A stretch of 64,000 bases of DNA from Oxalicibacterium flavum (GCF_014635065.1 NZ_BMCG01000003.1:62001-126000), one strand, 5' to 3'. Positions 29,722-39,141 are shown, counted from the first letter of the stretch. Program-made: numbers and translations. Notes: generated by a model from the letters alone, not told the origin.

Positions 29722-31398
29722 TCAGGCCGACTGCAGCAGGAAGCGCCCTGCATGTTGCGCATGCCACTGCTCGAACGCGTCGGCCGGCATGGGCTTCGCG
29801 ATCGCGAAGCCCTGCGCGATGTCGCAGCCGACCTTGCCCAGCAGCCGATAGACGGCCTCGCTTTCCACGCCTTCGGCGATGGTCTGCATGCCCATCTTGT
29901 GCGCCAGCGTTACTGCCGCCTCGACGATGTGCAGCGCGCCCAGGTCCTCCGGCAGGCGGCGCACGAAGGACTGGTCGATCTTGATCAGCGAGATCGGCAG
30001 CTGATGCAGATACTGCAGCGACGAATAGCCGGTGCCGAAATCGTCGATCGAGATCGTGACGCGCGCATCGGCCAGCCGCGTCAGTTCGACGATGGTGCGC
30101 GTCATGTCGGTCATCAGCGCGCCTTCCGTGACTTCGAGTTCGAGCGACCGGCCGTCAACGTCATGGTGCCGCAGCAGGTGCAATACGAGGTCGGTGAAGC
30201 CGTTCCACAGCAGGTTGCGCGGCGAGATGTTGACGGCGATCGGGATATGGATGCCGCAGGCACGCCACTTGACGATCTGCTCCATCGCTTGTTGCAGCGC
30301 GAATTCGGTGATGAGGTTGATCAGCGTGCTCTGCTCGGCGCGCGGGATGAAGACTGCCGGCGGAATGCTGCCGCGCTCGGGATGGTGCCAGCGGATCAGC
30401 GCCTCGACGCTGTGGATGTGGCCGGTGGCGATATCGACCTTGGGCTGGTAGTGCATCGACAGCTGGCCCTGCCGCATCGCATCCATCAGGCTGCCGAGCA
30501 CCGACAGGTTCTCGCACGCCAGCGTGCCAATCTGCGGGCTGTAGGCGAGACTGTCCTGGCTCTTCTCGTGCGCCGCCACCAGCGCGGCCTCGGCCTGCTG
30601 CAGATAGAACGCGGGCGCGTGTTCGGTATTCGTGAAGGTGATGTAGCCGAGGCGCGAATCGGCATGGACCGGAATGTCGTTGAAATGGAACGGGCGGCGC
30701 GCACTTTCGATCAGGCGCCCCAGCAGCGTGTCGATGCCGTTGCCGCTGCGGTCCTCGACCAGAATGCCGATCTGTTCGGCATCGATCCGATAGACCTGCG
30801 TGCGTTGCGGCAGGATGGTCGCATGGCGTTCGGCGGATTGCCGGATGACGTTCTCGATCAGATCGAAGCCGAAGGCCGATTTGAGCTCCGTGGCGTTCTG
30901 CAGTCCGATCACGGCCAGCACGAAGGTGCTGCGCGGCCGTTTTTCCTTTGCCAGACCGGCCAGCGCATCGAGCAGCGCGAGGCGGTTGGGTAGAAGGGTG
31001 GCGATATCGTGGCGCGTCATCCATTTCAGGTGGCGCAGATAGGCACGCACGCTGTCGCTGACGGTGCCGCTGAACATGCCGACCAGCATGAAGAAGCCGG
31101 TGCGGTAGAGCCAGTTGAGCGTGTCCTGCATCTCGCCGGTGGCGGTGTCGATCGGCATCATGGGGCCGATGACGATGCCACCCAGCAGTCCGATCACGAG
31201 TCCGCCGCGCAGGCCGAACACGAAACCGGCCAGCAGGATCGGCAGGTACATCGCATGCAGATAGGCAAAGCGCACGCCGCCACTGGCATGGACCAGCACG
31301 CCGACGCCCACTACCAGCACGATCAGCAGCGGCAGCATGATCATGCGGATGACGCGCATGCGCGGCACCAGCCATTCAAACAATCGCGTCGTATTCAT
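29722..31398 (-). CDS. Membrane-bound GGDEF(degenerate)-EAL protein, c-di-GMP phosphodiesterase
   Basis: 558 residues; ATG 31398 has AGGAG 8 bases upstream. Residues 15-110 hold about four helices in a small membrane sensor module. The following GGDEF domain is degenerate: the active-site position reads IDAEQIGIL instead of GGDEF. The EAL domain (about 300-550) is complete: EALIRWHHP, NISPRNL, LEVTEGAL, SIDDFGTGYSS, IKIDQSFV and AEGVES. It should therefore break down c-di-GMP, with the dead GGDEF domain possibly sensing GTP. It is a single-gene unit. Confidence 0.9.
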   Translation of the reverse strand: MNTTRLFEWLVPRMRVIRMIMLPLLIVLVVGVGVLVHASGGVRFAYLHAMYLPILLAGFVFGLRGGLVIGLLGGIVIGPMMPIDTATGEMQDTLNWLYRTGFFMLVGMFSGTVSDSVRAYLRHLKWMTRHDIATLLPNRLALLDALAGLAKEKRPRSTFVLAVIGLQNATELKSAFGFDLIENVIRQSAERHATILPQRTQVYRIDAEQIGILVEDRSGNGIDTLLGRLIESARRPFHFNDIPVHADSRLGYITFTNTEHAPAFYLQQAEAALVAAHEKSQDSLAYSPQIGTLACENLSVLGSLMDAMRQGQLSMHYQPKVDIATGHIHSVEALIRWHHPERGSIPPAVFIPRAEQSTLINLITEFALQQAMEQIVKWRACGIHIPIAVNISPRNLLWNGFTDLVLHLLRHHDVDGRSLELEVTEGALMTDMTRTIVELTRLADARVTISIDDFGTGYSSLQYLHQLPISLIKIDQSFVRRLPEDLGALHIVEAAVTLAHKMGMQTIAEGVESEAVYRLLGKVGCDIAQGFAIAKPMPADAFEQWHAQHAGRFLLQSA

Positions 31399-31580
31399 GG
31401 AGGAAACTCCTGCGGAAGAGACGGTTCGCTCGGCGCGGAGCGCGTGTGCGTGCCCTGTCCGGCTGTGCAGGCATGTTGCCATGAAGAAAATGCAAAATGC
31501 AAATGAATTAGGTTAATCAGCCACACTTTTTACATTTGCAAATGTGCGCTGGCGGGCATTTCACCGAAGTGGTGCGTGCG

Positions 31581-32159
31581 TTACCTGTCCAATGCCAATT
31601 GCATGACAATGGCGCCGGCATCTTCTTGGGCAATGTCAGCGAAGAAACCGTCGAGCCGCGCGATTTCCGTGTAGCCGCAGGATTGGTAGATGCGCTGCGC
31701 GCCTTGCCATTCTGCGCTGAGCAGCAGGACGGAGGCACGCAGGCCAGGCAGGCGTTGACGCAGCAGCGCCAATGCCTGCGTGAAGAAACGGCGTCCCATG
31801 CCGTTGCCGCGATGCGCGGGAGCGATCGTCATCGACGAGATGTAGAGGCAGTCGCCGTTAGCGTGATGGGTATCCCTGATGTCGTGGCCGAGCGTGAAAT
31901 GCGCGGGATCGAACAGCCCGCCATCCGCAGCGTCGCGTGTCCAGCGTTCCGAACACAGATAGCCGATGATCTGCGCGCCGTCTTGTTCAAGGCCGTGCTC
32001 GAGTATCAGAAAGCCTTGCGGGAAATGCCGCAGGCGCGTCAGCATGACCTCGCGGCTTTCGCGGATGGCCGGCGCGAAGCCACCGGCCTCGAGTTCCATG
32101 ATGCGGTCGATGTCATCCTCGCGCGCGACGCGCAGCGGCAGCGCGGACAGGTGCTCCAT
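31581..32159 (-). CDS. GNAT-family N-acetyltransferase
   Basis: 192 residues. Acetyl-CoA pyrophosphate loop APAHRGNGMGRRF (motif A) preceded by CLYISSMTIA, and the C-terminal AQRIYQSCGYTEIARL. The substrate is not known. It follows the TraB-like gene by 2 bp, so the two are one operon. Confidence 0.85.
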   Translation of the reverse strand: MEHLSALPLRVAREDDIDRIMELEAGGFAPAIRESREVMLTRLRHFPQGFLILEHGLEQDGAQIIGYLCSERWTRDAADGGLFDPAHFTLGHDIRDTHHANGDCLYISSMTIAPAHRGNGMGRRFFTQALALLRQRLPGLRASVLLLSAEWQGAQRIYQSCGYTEIARLDGFFADIAQEDAGAIVMQLALDR

Positions 32160-32161
32160 CG

Positions 32162-33106
32162 TCAGTACAGGCGCGTGACGCGATAGCCGCGCTGCGCAAG
32201 CAGAGCCGGGATGCTGCCTTCGCCGATCAGGTGCAGCGCGCCGACGGCGACGAACAGGCGGTGTTCATCCTGCAGCAGTTTGACGATGCCATCCGTCATC
32301 TGCGGATTGCGGCGCTCTAGCAGCGCTTCTTGCGTGAAGCGCGCACCGACCGAATCGTCGGTGAGCATGGCGCGGTAGAGCTGGTCGAGTTGCGCGCCAT
32401 CGGCATGGCGCCAGGCCTGGATCATGGCAATGCCCTTGGCGACGCCGCTGCCGTCCTGCAGTTCGCGCAGCGTCTCGCGCAGGTAGGCTTGCTGCTGGGC
32501 CGGCGGCATGCCGTCGAACAGCGACAGCGCATAGGCGGCATCCTCCAGCTCATGGACTGCCTTGCGTTCGCTGGCGGCGATCTGCAGGAAATGCTGCTCG
32601 AGTCCCTGTTCGGGCGGAAAGCCGGCACGCGCCATGGCATGCACAATCAGCAGGTTGGCGACCATCCACGGCTTCATGCGCTGCACGTTGGCGAACGGAA
32701 TGCCGGCCTGCGCCAATGCCTGTTTCAGTTGTGCGAGGTCGGCGCTCGGCAGATGACGGGCAATGTTGCCATCGCCGCCGGGGTAGAGCGCATGCTGCGC
32801 GATTGCCTGTTGCAATGCCGCGAGATCGCGAATGTCGGTCTCGACCACCAGCGCATCGGCCTGATGCAGCGCCTGCATGACCTGCGGTTCAAGTGGGTAG
32901 AATGCCGGTTGCCCCACATGAACCGTGCCGAACAGCCAGGCCGTGCGATTTTCGTGATCGACGCGGTACAGCGTGCCGCGCAACGGAATGGCCGCTGCCG
33001 CCGCTGTTTCCTTTGATGCGTCGGCCTGTGCAGGCATGGCAGCCAGGCCGAACAGAATGCTGAACAAGACGACAAGCAGGCGCAACATATTTCCCGATCC
33101 GATCAT
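32162..33106 (-). CDS. TraB/GumN family secreted protein
   Basis: 314 residues with an N-terminal signal peptide (LLVVLFSILFGLAAMPAQA). TraB/GumN hallmarks are the early WLFGTVHVG motif and the late LFVAVGALHLIGEGS motif, plus VETDI. Members resemble Tiki-type metalloproteases (GX2H pairs), which would put the active site in the periplasm. The internal ATG 33088 is an alternative start that keeps the signal peptide. It is divergent from the HAD gene with only 11 bp between starts, so the promoters overlap the coding ends. Confidence 0.85.
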   Translation of the reverse strand: MIGSGNMLRLLVVLFSILFGLAAMPAQADASKETAAAAAIPLRGTLYRVDHENRTAWLFGTVHVGQPAFYPLEPQVMQALHQADALVVETDIRDLAALQQAIAQHALYPGGDGNIARHLPSADLAQLKQALAQAGIPFANVQRMKPWMVANLLIVHAMARAGFPPEQGLEQHFLQIAASERKAVHELEDAAYALSLFDGMPPAQQQAYLRETLRELQDGSGVAKGIAMIQAWRHADGAQLDQLYRAMLTDDSVGARFTQEALLERRNPQMTDGIVKLLQDEHRLFVAVGALHLIGEGSIPALLAQRGYRVTRLY

Positions 33107-33117
33107 GATTGAAAACG

Positions 33118-33855
33118 ATGGCTAGACATAACCGCAGGCTGACCTGGCTGTTCGATCTCGACAATACCCTGCACGATGCGTCGCACGCGATCTTCCCGGC
33201 GATCAATCTGAACATGAACGCCTACATCGCGCGCGTGCTGCAAGACTGCGGCCAGGCCTGCGATACGGCTACCGTTGACGCCGCGCGCATCGCCTACTGG
33301 CAGCGCTACGGTGCCACGCTGCTCGGCATGATAAAGCATCACCAGGTGAAGCCCGACGATTTCCTGCGCGAGGCGCACCGCTTCGACGATCTGACCGCCA
33401 TGATCCGTGCCGAGCGGAACCTGGCGCGCATCCTGCACCGCCTGCCGGGCCGCAAGATCCTGCTGACCAATGCGCCGCGCGGCTATGCGCGCGCGGTGCT
33501 GCGCCATCTGGGCCTGCATCGCCACTTCGCGCGCCACGTGCCGATCGAGGCGATGCGCGTGCACGGGCAGTTGCGGCCCAAGCCGTCGAAGCCGATGCTG
33601 CGCAAGCTGCTGGCGGCCGAGGGGCTGCGCGTGCGCGACTGCATCCTGGTCGAGGACACGGTGGAAAACCTGAAGGGCGCCAAGGCGCTGGGGCTGGGCA
33701 CCGCCTGGGTCACGCAATACCTGAGCACGGATTCGACGCGGCAGGCGCTGGCGGGCATGCGCACAACGGTCAGACGCACAAAACGCCCTGTTTATGTCGA
33801 TGTCAAAGTACAATCCGTGGGGCAACTATTCAGACAGTTGCACAGGTTGCGTTAG
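33118..33855 (+). CDS. HAD-superfamily pyrimidine 5'-nucleotidase
   Basis: 245 residues. HAD motif I FDLDNTL, motif II LLTNAP, Lys in LRPKPSK and motif IV VEDTVENL are intact, matching the SDT1/YjjG-like pyrimidine nucleotidase group. ATG 33118 is used; an in-frame TTG at 33109 is possible. It lies 28 bp before slmA, a pairing that is conserved in Burkholderiales. Confidence 0.85.
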   Translation: MARHNRRLTWLFDLDNTLHDASHAIFPAINLNMNAYIARVLQDCGQACDTATVDAARIAYWQRYGATLLGMIKHHQVKPDDFLREAHRFDDLTAMIRAERNLARILHRLPGRKILLTNAPRGYARAVLRHLGLHRHFARHVPIEAMRVHGQLRPKPSKPMLRKLLAAEGLRVRDCILVEDTVENLKGAKALGLGTAWVTQYLSTDSTRQALAGMRTTVRRTKRPVYVDVKVQSVGQLFRQLHRLR

Positions 33856-33883
33856 TTCGATTGACCCTCTTTCAATAACGACC

Positions 33884-34459
33884 ATGCCCAATACCAAAAC
33901 CGGCGAACGCAAACTCCAGATCCTGCAGATGCTGGCCACCATGCTGGAGCAGCCGAAGGGAGAAAAGATCACGACGGCGGCGCTGGCGGCGCGGCTCGAG
34001 GTATCGGAGGCGGCGCTGTACCGACATTTCGCCAGCAAGGCGCAGATGTTCGAGGGCCTGATCGAATTCATCGAATCGACCGTGTTCGGCCTGATCAACA
34101 CGATTGCCGAACAGGAGGAGCGCGGTCTGGCGCAGGTGCAGCAGATCGTCGTCATGCTGCTCAATTTCGCCGAACGCAATCCGGGCATGACGCGCGTCAT
34201 GATCGGCGACGCGCTGGTCAACGAGGACGATCGCCTGCAGGCACGCATGAACCAGTTCATCGAACGCATCGAACTGGCGCTGCGCCAGTCGCTGCGGCTG
34301 GCGGCGACGCAGGCGCAGGCAACCGAGGAGGATGCGGCGGTGCGCGCCAATCTGATCGTCAGCGCCGTGCTTGGCCACTGGCAGCGCTACGCCAAGACCG
34401 GCTTCAGCCAGAAACCTTCGCAGAACGTCGCACCGCAGATCGCGATCCTGCTGTCCTGA
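33884..34459 (+). CDS. slmA: Nucleoid occlusion factor, TetR family
   Basis: 191 residues. N-terminal helix-turn-helix (ITTAALAARLEVSEAALYRH) and the long helical ligand-like domain of SlmA, with FSQKPSQNVAPQIAILL at the end, close to the family C-terminus. SlmA binds chromosomal SBS sites and stops FtsZ assembly over the nucleoid. ATG 33884 is chosen to match the usual SlmA length of about 195 residues. Confidence 0.9.
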   Translation: MPNTKTGERKLQILQMLATMLEQPKGEKITTAALAARLEVSEAALYRHFASKAQMFEGLIEFIESTVFGLINTIAEQEERGLAQVQQIVVMLLNFAERNPGMTRVMIGDALVNEDDRLQARMNQFIERIELALRQSLRLAATQAQATEEDAAVRANLIVSAVLGHWQRYAKTGFSQKPSQNVAPQIAILLS

Positions 34460-34482
34460 TTTTCCCGGTCGCCGCGGCGACG

Positions 34483-34488
34483 TACAAT
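34483..34488 (+). promoter_or_regulatory. -10-like TACAAT upstream of the fused pabB gene
   Basis: TACAAT lies 32 bp before ATG 34521, just after the slmA stop, suggesting a separate promoter for the pabB fusion. No clear -35 hexamer was found. Confidence 0.3.
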
Positions 34489-34520
34489 GACGGCTGTCGC
34501 GCCCGCGGGTCTGCTCCTCC

Positions 34521-36410
34521 ATGTCTTCCTTCGAATCGTCCCCTTCCTGTTTTGTCCTGCTCGACGACTGCACCGCCGACAGCACGGCGCGGCAGACGCA
34601 TCTCCGGCAGTCGCGTCTCTATACGCAGCACGTCGGCACGTTGCGCTGCATGCGCAGCGAAGATTTGCCGGCCTTCCTGCATGCATTGCAGGAAGCACTG
34701 CGGGCCGGACGGTTCGCAGTCATGGCCGCCGATTACGAACTCGGCGCGGCCATGCACGGGATTGCCGCGCGCGACGCATCTTCCACGCAGGCACTGGCGC
34801 AGGTGCTGCTGTTCGCGCGCTGCGAACGCCTGACACGCGATGAAGTTGACGCGTGGCTGCGCGGACAGGAGGAGCAGGAAGCTGCGCAGGCGCGCCCGGC
34901 CGGCATCGTCCGCGTCGAAGGCAATATCGACCGCGCCGCCTTCGACGACGCGATGGCGCGCATCCACGCCTACATCGAAGCCGGCGACACCTATCAGGTC
35001 AACTACACCTATCGTTTGCGGTTCGACGCCTACGGCAGCCTGCCGGCCCTGTATGCGCGTCTGCGCGCGCGCCAGCCGGTGCCGTATGGCGCGCTGATCG
35101 CGCTGCCCGACGGCGGCGCGATCCTGTCGCTGTCGCCCGAACTGTTCATGCGCCACGAACAGGGACGGCTGACGGTGCAGCCGATGAAGGGCACGGCGCC
35201 GGCGAGCGGCGACGCCGCGCGCGACACGGACGTCGCGCAGGTGCTTGCTTCCGACGTCAAGAATCGTGCGGAAAACCTGATGATCGTCGATCTGCTGCGC
35301 AACGATCTGGGGCGCATTGCCGAGATCGGCTCGGTGCAAGTCGATCGCCTGTTCGAGGTGCAGCGCTTCAGCAGCGTGCTGCAAATGACGTCCACCGTTC
35401 ATGCACAACTGCGCGGCGGCACCACGCTGGCCGACATCTTCGCCGCGCTCTATCCCTGCGGTTCGATCAGCGGCGCGCCCAAGCGGCGCACCATGCAGAT
35501 CATCCGCGAGCTCGAGCCGCAGGCGCGCGGCATCTATACCGGCGCGATCGGCTGGTTCGATCCGCCCGCCGATGTTTCCGCTCCCTTCGGCGACTTCTGC
35601 CTGTCGGTGCCGATCCGCACGTTGCAGCTGGAGGCTGAAGGCGAGGGCGGACGCAAGGGCGTGCGGCACGGCGAGATGGGCATAGGCGCCGGCATCGTGC
35701 ACGACAGCGTGGCTGCCGACGAATATGCGGAATGCCTGTTGAAGGCACGTTTCCTGACCGGACTGTCGTGCGACTTCCGGTTGTTCGAAACCATGCGCGC
35801 CACGGCCAGACAGGTGCCGCTGCTCGAACGCCACCTGCGGCGGCTGCACGATTCGGCGGTCTTCTTCGGCTTCGTCTTCGACGTCGAGCGGCTGCGTGCC
35901 GAACTTGCCACCTGGTGCACCGCGCTGCCGGACGACGGTGAACATCGCGTGCGGCTGGCGCTGGCGCAGGATGGCGCGGTCGAACTGACGGGCGCACCGC
36001 TGCTGCCGCTCGCACTGCCGGTCGGGTTGCTGCTGGCGGAGGAAACGACGGCGGCCGACGACATCTTCCTGCGCCACAAGACCACGGCGCGGGCGGTTTA
36101 CGATCGGGCATGGCGCACGGCGGAAGCGGCCGGCGCTTTCGACCGCCTGTTCTTCAACGAACGCGGCGAACTGACCGAAGGCGGGCGCAGCAGCGTGTTC
36201 GTACGGCTGGATGGACGGTGGTTCACACCGCCGCTGCAGGCGGGTTTGCTGCCGGGCGTGATGCGTGCGGCGGTGCTCGACGATCCTGCATGGCAGGCCG
36301 CCGAGCGCGTGCTGACGCGCGACGATCTGCGCCGCGCCGAAGAGATCATGGTCTGCAATGCGCTGCGCGGTACGCTGCCGGCAGTGCTGATGGCAGAGGG
36401 TGACGCCTGA
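34521..36410 (+). CDS. pabB: Fused aminodeoxychorismate synthase component I and lyase (PabB-PabC)
   Basis: 629 residues. Residues 1 to about 420 are PabB: chorismate-binding motifs GDTYQVNYTYRL, LSLSPELF, MKGTAPA, DLLRNDLGRIAEIGSV and CGSISGAPKRRTMQII are present. From about 425 a second domain begins (CDFRLFETMRA), a class IV PLP fold with HKTTARAVYD (PLP lysine) and FFNERGELTEGGRSSVFV, matching PabC. One chain would make 4-amino-4-deoxychorismate and release p-aminobenzoate for folate. The fusion is known in Proteobacteria. Confidence 0.92.
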   Translation: MSSFESSPSCFVLLDDCTADSTARQTHLRQSRLYTQHVGTLRCMRSEDLPAFLHALQEALRAGRFAVMAADYELGAAMHGIAARDASSTQALAQVLLFARCERLTRDEVDAWLRGQEEQEAAQARPAGIVRVEGNIDRAAFDDAMARIHAYIEAGDTYQVNYTYRLRFDAYGSLPALYARLRARQPVPYGALIALPDGGAILSLSPELFMRHEQGRLTVQPMKGTAPASGDAARDTDVAQVLASDVKNRAENLMIVDLLRNDLGRIAEIGSVQVDRLFEVQRFSSVLQMTSTVHAQLRGGTTLADIFAALYPCGSISGAPKRRTMQIIRELEPQARGIYTGAIGWFDPPADVSAPFGDFCLSVPIRTLQLEAEGEGGRKGVRHGEMGIGAGIVHDSVAADEYAECLLKARFLTGLSCDFRLFETMRATARQVPLLERHLRRLHDSAVFFGFVFDVERLRAELATWCTALPDDGEHRVRLALAQDGAVELTGAPLLPLALPVGLLLAEETTAADDIFLRHKTTARAVYDRAWRTAEAAGAFDRLFFNERGELTEGGRSSVFVRLDGRWFTPPLQAGLLPGVMRAAVLDDPAWQAAERVLTRDDLRRAEEIMVCNALRGTLPAVLMAEGDA

Positions 36411-36413
36411 CGA

Positions 36414-37700
36414 TCAGGCCGGCAGCGTCACCTCGAAGCAGCTGCCGCCGCCGGCGCGGCCGGTGCAGACCACTTCGCCGTCATGGCGTTGCGCGATCTG
36501 CCGCACCAGGCTGAGGCCGAGACCGACGCCGCCTTCGCGTTCGCTGGCGCCGGTCAGCCGGTAGAAGGGCGCGAAGATGTTTTCGCGTTCGCCGGCCGGC
36601 ACGCCGGGACCGCCATCGCAAACCTGCAGACAGACCTTGCCGCCGGCGCTGTGCGCGAGCCGCACTTCGATCGGCGTGCCGTTGCCATAGCGCCGCGCAT
36701 TCTCAAGCAGGTTGCGCACCATGCGGCGCAGCAGGCGCGCATCGCCCTGCAGTTCGACCGCCTCGGTTTCCAGTTCCGCTTCCACGCGCGCGCATTCCTC
36801 GGCCACCAGCGCGGTCAGATCGACCGGCGTGAACACCTGTTCGTTGCCGGCAGTGGCGTCGAGCCGGCTTGCCAGCAGGATTTCGTCGATCAGCTGGTCG
36901 AGCTCGGCGATGTTGCGCTTGAGCTCGTCGCGTAGCGCCGGCTGCGCATCGCCCGCCATCAGTTCGGCCGCCATGCTGATGCGCGCCAGCGGCGAGCGCA
37001 GTTCGTGCGAGGCATTGGCGAGCAGCGCCTTCTGCGCGTCAACCAGTGCCTCGATGCGCGCCGCCGAGCGGTTGAAACTTGCCGCCAGGCTCGCGACCTC
37101 GTCGCGGCCTTCGACCGGAATGCGCGTCGAAAGCTGGCCCGCGCCGAGCGCCTCGACGCTGGTCTTCAAGCGTTCGAGGCGACCGGTCAGGCGCCGCACC
37201 ACCGGATAACAGCCGATGCCGATCACCAGCCCGATCAGGATCAGTGTGGTGCTGAAGCTGAACGGCGGCGCGCGCCGGCGGCCCGGCCGTTCGCCGACCA
37301 GCCAGCGGTCGTCCGGCAGCTTGACGGCAAACACCGGCGGGCCGCCATCCATCCAGCCGCTGCTGGTCTGCGATTCGTCGAGCGGTGGCAGCGGCCGGCC
37401 GATGGAGGCGATCACCTGCCGGTCGGCCGAATACAGCGTGAGATCGGTGCGCATGCGCGACTGCCAGCGCGACAGCGCACGCTGCTGTTCCTCGTTGCTG
37501 GCGTCGGCTGGCGGCAGCACGTCGGCTGCGATGGCGGCGAAGGATTCGAGGCTGGGGCCGATCTGGCGATAGTCGGCATTCCAGCGCCAGGCGGTCGCCA
37601 CCAGCACGCCGGCGATGGCGAGACTGATGATGACTGCCAAGTAGATGCGCAGGTAAAGATGGTTGGGCCACGCCAGCAGGCCGCGTTTGCGTTCAGACAT
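36414..37700 (-). CDS. Sensor histidine kinase
   Basis: 428 residues from ATG 37700. Two membrane helices (about 18-36 and 150-168) bracket a periplasmic sensor of about 110 residues; HAMP follows at about 170-220, then the dimerisation domain with His232 in ANASHELRSPLARISM, N-box NLLENARRYGNG, G1 VCDGGPGVP and G2 GVGLGLSLV. The start overlaps the response regulator stop by 8 bp, so the pair is one operon. The Spy-like gene upstream suggests an envelope-stress sensor of CpxA/RstB type; this is inference. Confidence 0.9.
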   Translation of the reverse strand: MSERKRGLLAWPNHLYLRIYLAVIISLAIAGVLVATAWRWNADYRQIGPSLESFAAIAADVLPPADASNEEQQRALSRWQSRMRTDLTLYSADRQVIASIGRPLPPLDESQTSSGWMDGGPPVFAVKLPDDRWLVGERPGRRRAPPFSFSTTLILIGLVIGIGCYPVVRRLTGRLERLKTSVEALGAGQLSTRIPVEGRDEVASLAASFNRSAARIEALVDAQKALLANASHELRSPLARISMAAELMAGDAQPALRDELKRNIAELDQLIDEILLASRLDATAGNEQVFTPVDLTALVAEECARVEAELETEAVELQGDARLLRRMVRNLLENARRYGNGTPIEVRLAHSAGGKVCLQVCDGGPGVPAGERENIFAPFYRLTGASEREGGVGLGLSLVRQIAQRHDGEVVCTGRAGGGSCFEVTLPA

Positions 37701-38409
37701 CCTGTGCCTTCGCGAACACGTAGCCGGCGCCGCGCACCGTGATGATGCGCTTGGGCTGTTTGGGATCGTCCTCGATGGCGGCGCGCAGGCGGCCGATGTG
37801 GACGTCGATCGAGCGGTCGAAGGCTTCCAGCGGCTCACCCTTGACCATGTCCATCAACTGTTCGCGCGACAGCACGCGGCCGGCACGTTCGGCCATCGCG
37901 GCCAGCAGGTTGAACTGGTAGGCGGTGACGCTGCGTTCCTTGTCGTCGAGCCGGATCATGCGCGCATCGAGATCGATCTCGAGCCGGCCGAAGCGCAGCA
38001 CGCGCTCGCCGCTGGCCTGTATGCCCTGCTGGCGGCGCAGCACGGCGCGCAGGCGCGCCAGCAGTTCGCGGGGTTCGAAAGGCTTGGGCAGGTAGTCGTC
38101 GGCGCCGAGCTCGAGGCCGACCACGCGGTCCATGGGATCGCCCTTGGCGGTCAGCATCACGATGGGCAGCGCATTCTGCGGTGCGGGGAAGGCGCGGATC
38201 TGGCGGCACACGTCGAGGCCGTCGGCATCCGGCAGCATGAGGTCGAGCAGCACCACGGCGAATTCGTGCGCTTCGTTGCCGCGCAGGCGTTCGAGTCCGG
38301 CGGTGGCCGTATCGCAATGCTGTACGTCGAAGCCGTTCTGGCCCAGGTAGGTGGCGACCATGGCGGCGAGCCGCTGGTCGTCTTCGATCATGAGGAGGCG
38401 TTGATTCAT
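37693..38409 (-). CDS. OmpR-family response regulator
   Basis: 238 residues from ATG 38409 (MNQRLLMIEDDQRLAAMVAT). Receiver domain with acidic pocket IEDD, phospho-acceptor Asp56 in LLDLMLPDADG, Thr and Lys (MLTAK, DDYLPKPFEP), and a C-terminal winged-helix DNA-binding domain ending RGAGYVFA. It should be phosphorylated by the kinase encoded just downstream. A stable hairpin lies between it and the Spy-like gene. Confidence 0.92.
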   Translation of the reverse strand: MNQRLLMIEDDQRLAAMVATYLGQNGFDVQHCDTATAGLERLRGNEAHEFAVVLLDLMLPDADGLDVCRQIRAFPAPQNALPIVMLTAKGDPMDRVVGLELGADDYLPKPFEPRELLARLRAVLRRQQGIQASGERVLRFGRLEIDLDARMIRLDDKERSVTAYQFNLLAAMAERAGRVLSREQLMDMVKGEPLEAFDRSIDVHIGRLRAAIEDDPKQPKRIITVRGAGYVFAKAQDV

Positions 38410-38460
38410 GCGCGTAGTGTGTCGATTTGCGGACGAGACTGCAAGCGGGAGCATGCAAGA

Positions 38461-38495
38461 GGCGGCCGCGCCGGATCGCTCCGGCTGCGGCCGCC
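38461..38495. promoter_or_regulatory. Long GC-rich hairpin between the Spy-like and regulator genes
   Basis: GGCGGCCGC-GCCGGA / TCCGGC-T-GCGGCCGCC forms a 15-bp stem with one bulge and a 4-base loop. No T-run follows on either side, so it is not a classic terminator. It may protect the upstream mRNA or lower read-through, allowing different levels of the Spy-like protein and the two-component pair. Confidence 0.5.
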
Positions 38496-38517
38496 CCGGC
38501 CTATGCCTGCAGTCGGA

Positions 38518-39141
38518 TCAAGGCTGGGCCGCGGGTTGCTGCGGTGCGGGCTTGCGCTCGCCATGCGGCTTGTGACCATGATGCTTGCCATGGAAACCGA
38601 ACGGACCGCGATGCTTCTTCAACTGCTCGGCCGCCTTGACGCGTTGTGCCGGCGTCAGCACTTCGGCCGCATCGGCGAAGGCCTTGGTGGTGATGCGCGA
38701 GCGCTGGTCGGCCAGTTGCTGCTCGGCGGCACGCGCCTGTTCCAGTGCCTGACGGTCGATCTTGTCGGCCGACAGCAGCTTCAGGCGCTGTTCGCGTGCC
38801 TCGCGGCTTTTCTCGTGCAGCGGACGCAACTGCTCGAAGTTTGCCTGCGCAATCGCCTTGAGCTTGCCTTTCTGTTCGGCTGAGGCATCCGGTACCAGAC
38901 GCGACAGCATGCGTTCGAAGCGTTTTTCGGCCTGTTCCGGACCGCCGCGCTTGTGCTTGCCGTCGGCGTGTTCGTGCTTCTGCTGCACGGTCGGCGCCGG
39001 CTGTTGCGGCGTCTGTGCGTGGCTGGTTCCGATCAGGGACATGGTGGCGACGACGGTTGCCGTGGCGCCTGCGATCAGCAGGCGGCGTGCGCGCCCGGAT
39101 TGCGTGGTCGGCAGGGCGGTGAGGGTCGATTGGCTGTTCAT
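38518..39141 (-). CDS. Periplasmic Spy/CpxP-like protein
   Basis: 207 residues. AGGAG lies 6 bases before ATG 39141. A signal peptide follows residues 19-42 (LLIAGATATVVATMSLIGTSHA). The mature part is helical with the LTXXQ-type motif LTPAQR and a His/Lys-rich tail (FGFHGKHHGHKPHGERK), plus a second His-rich patch KHEHADGKHKRGG. Spy/CpxP proteins are ATP-independent periplasmic chaperones or repressors of Cpx signalling, and some bind metals. It is transcribed with the downstream regulator and kinase. Confidence 0.85.
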   Translation of the reverse strand: MNSQSTLTALPTTQSGRARRLLIAGATATVVATMSLIGTSHAQTPQQPAPTVQQKHEHADGKHKRGGPEQAEKRFERMLSRLVPDASAEQKGKLKAIAQANFEQLRPLHEKSREAREQRLKLLSADKIDRQALEQARAAEQQLADQRSRITTKAFADAAEVLTPAQRVKAAEQLKKHRGPFGFHGKHHGHKPHGERKPAPQQPAAQP

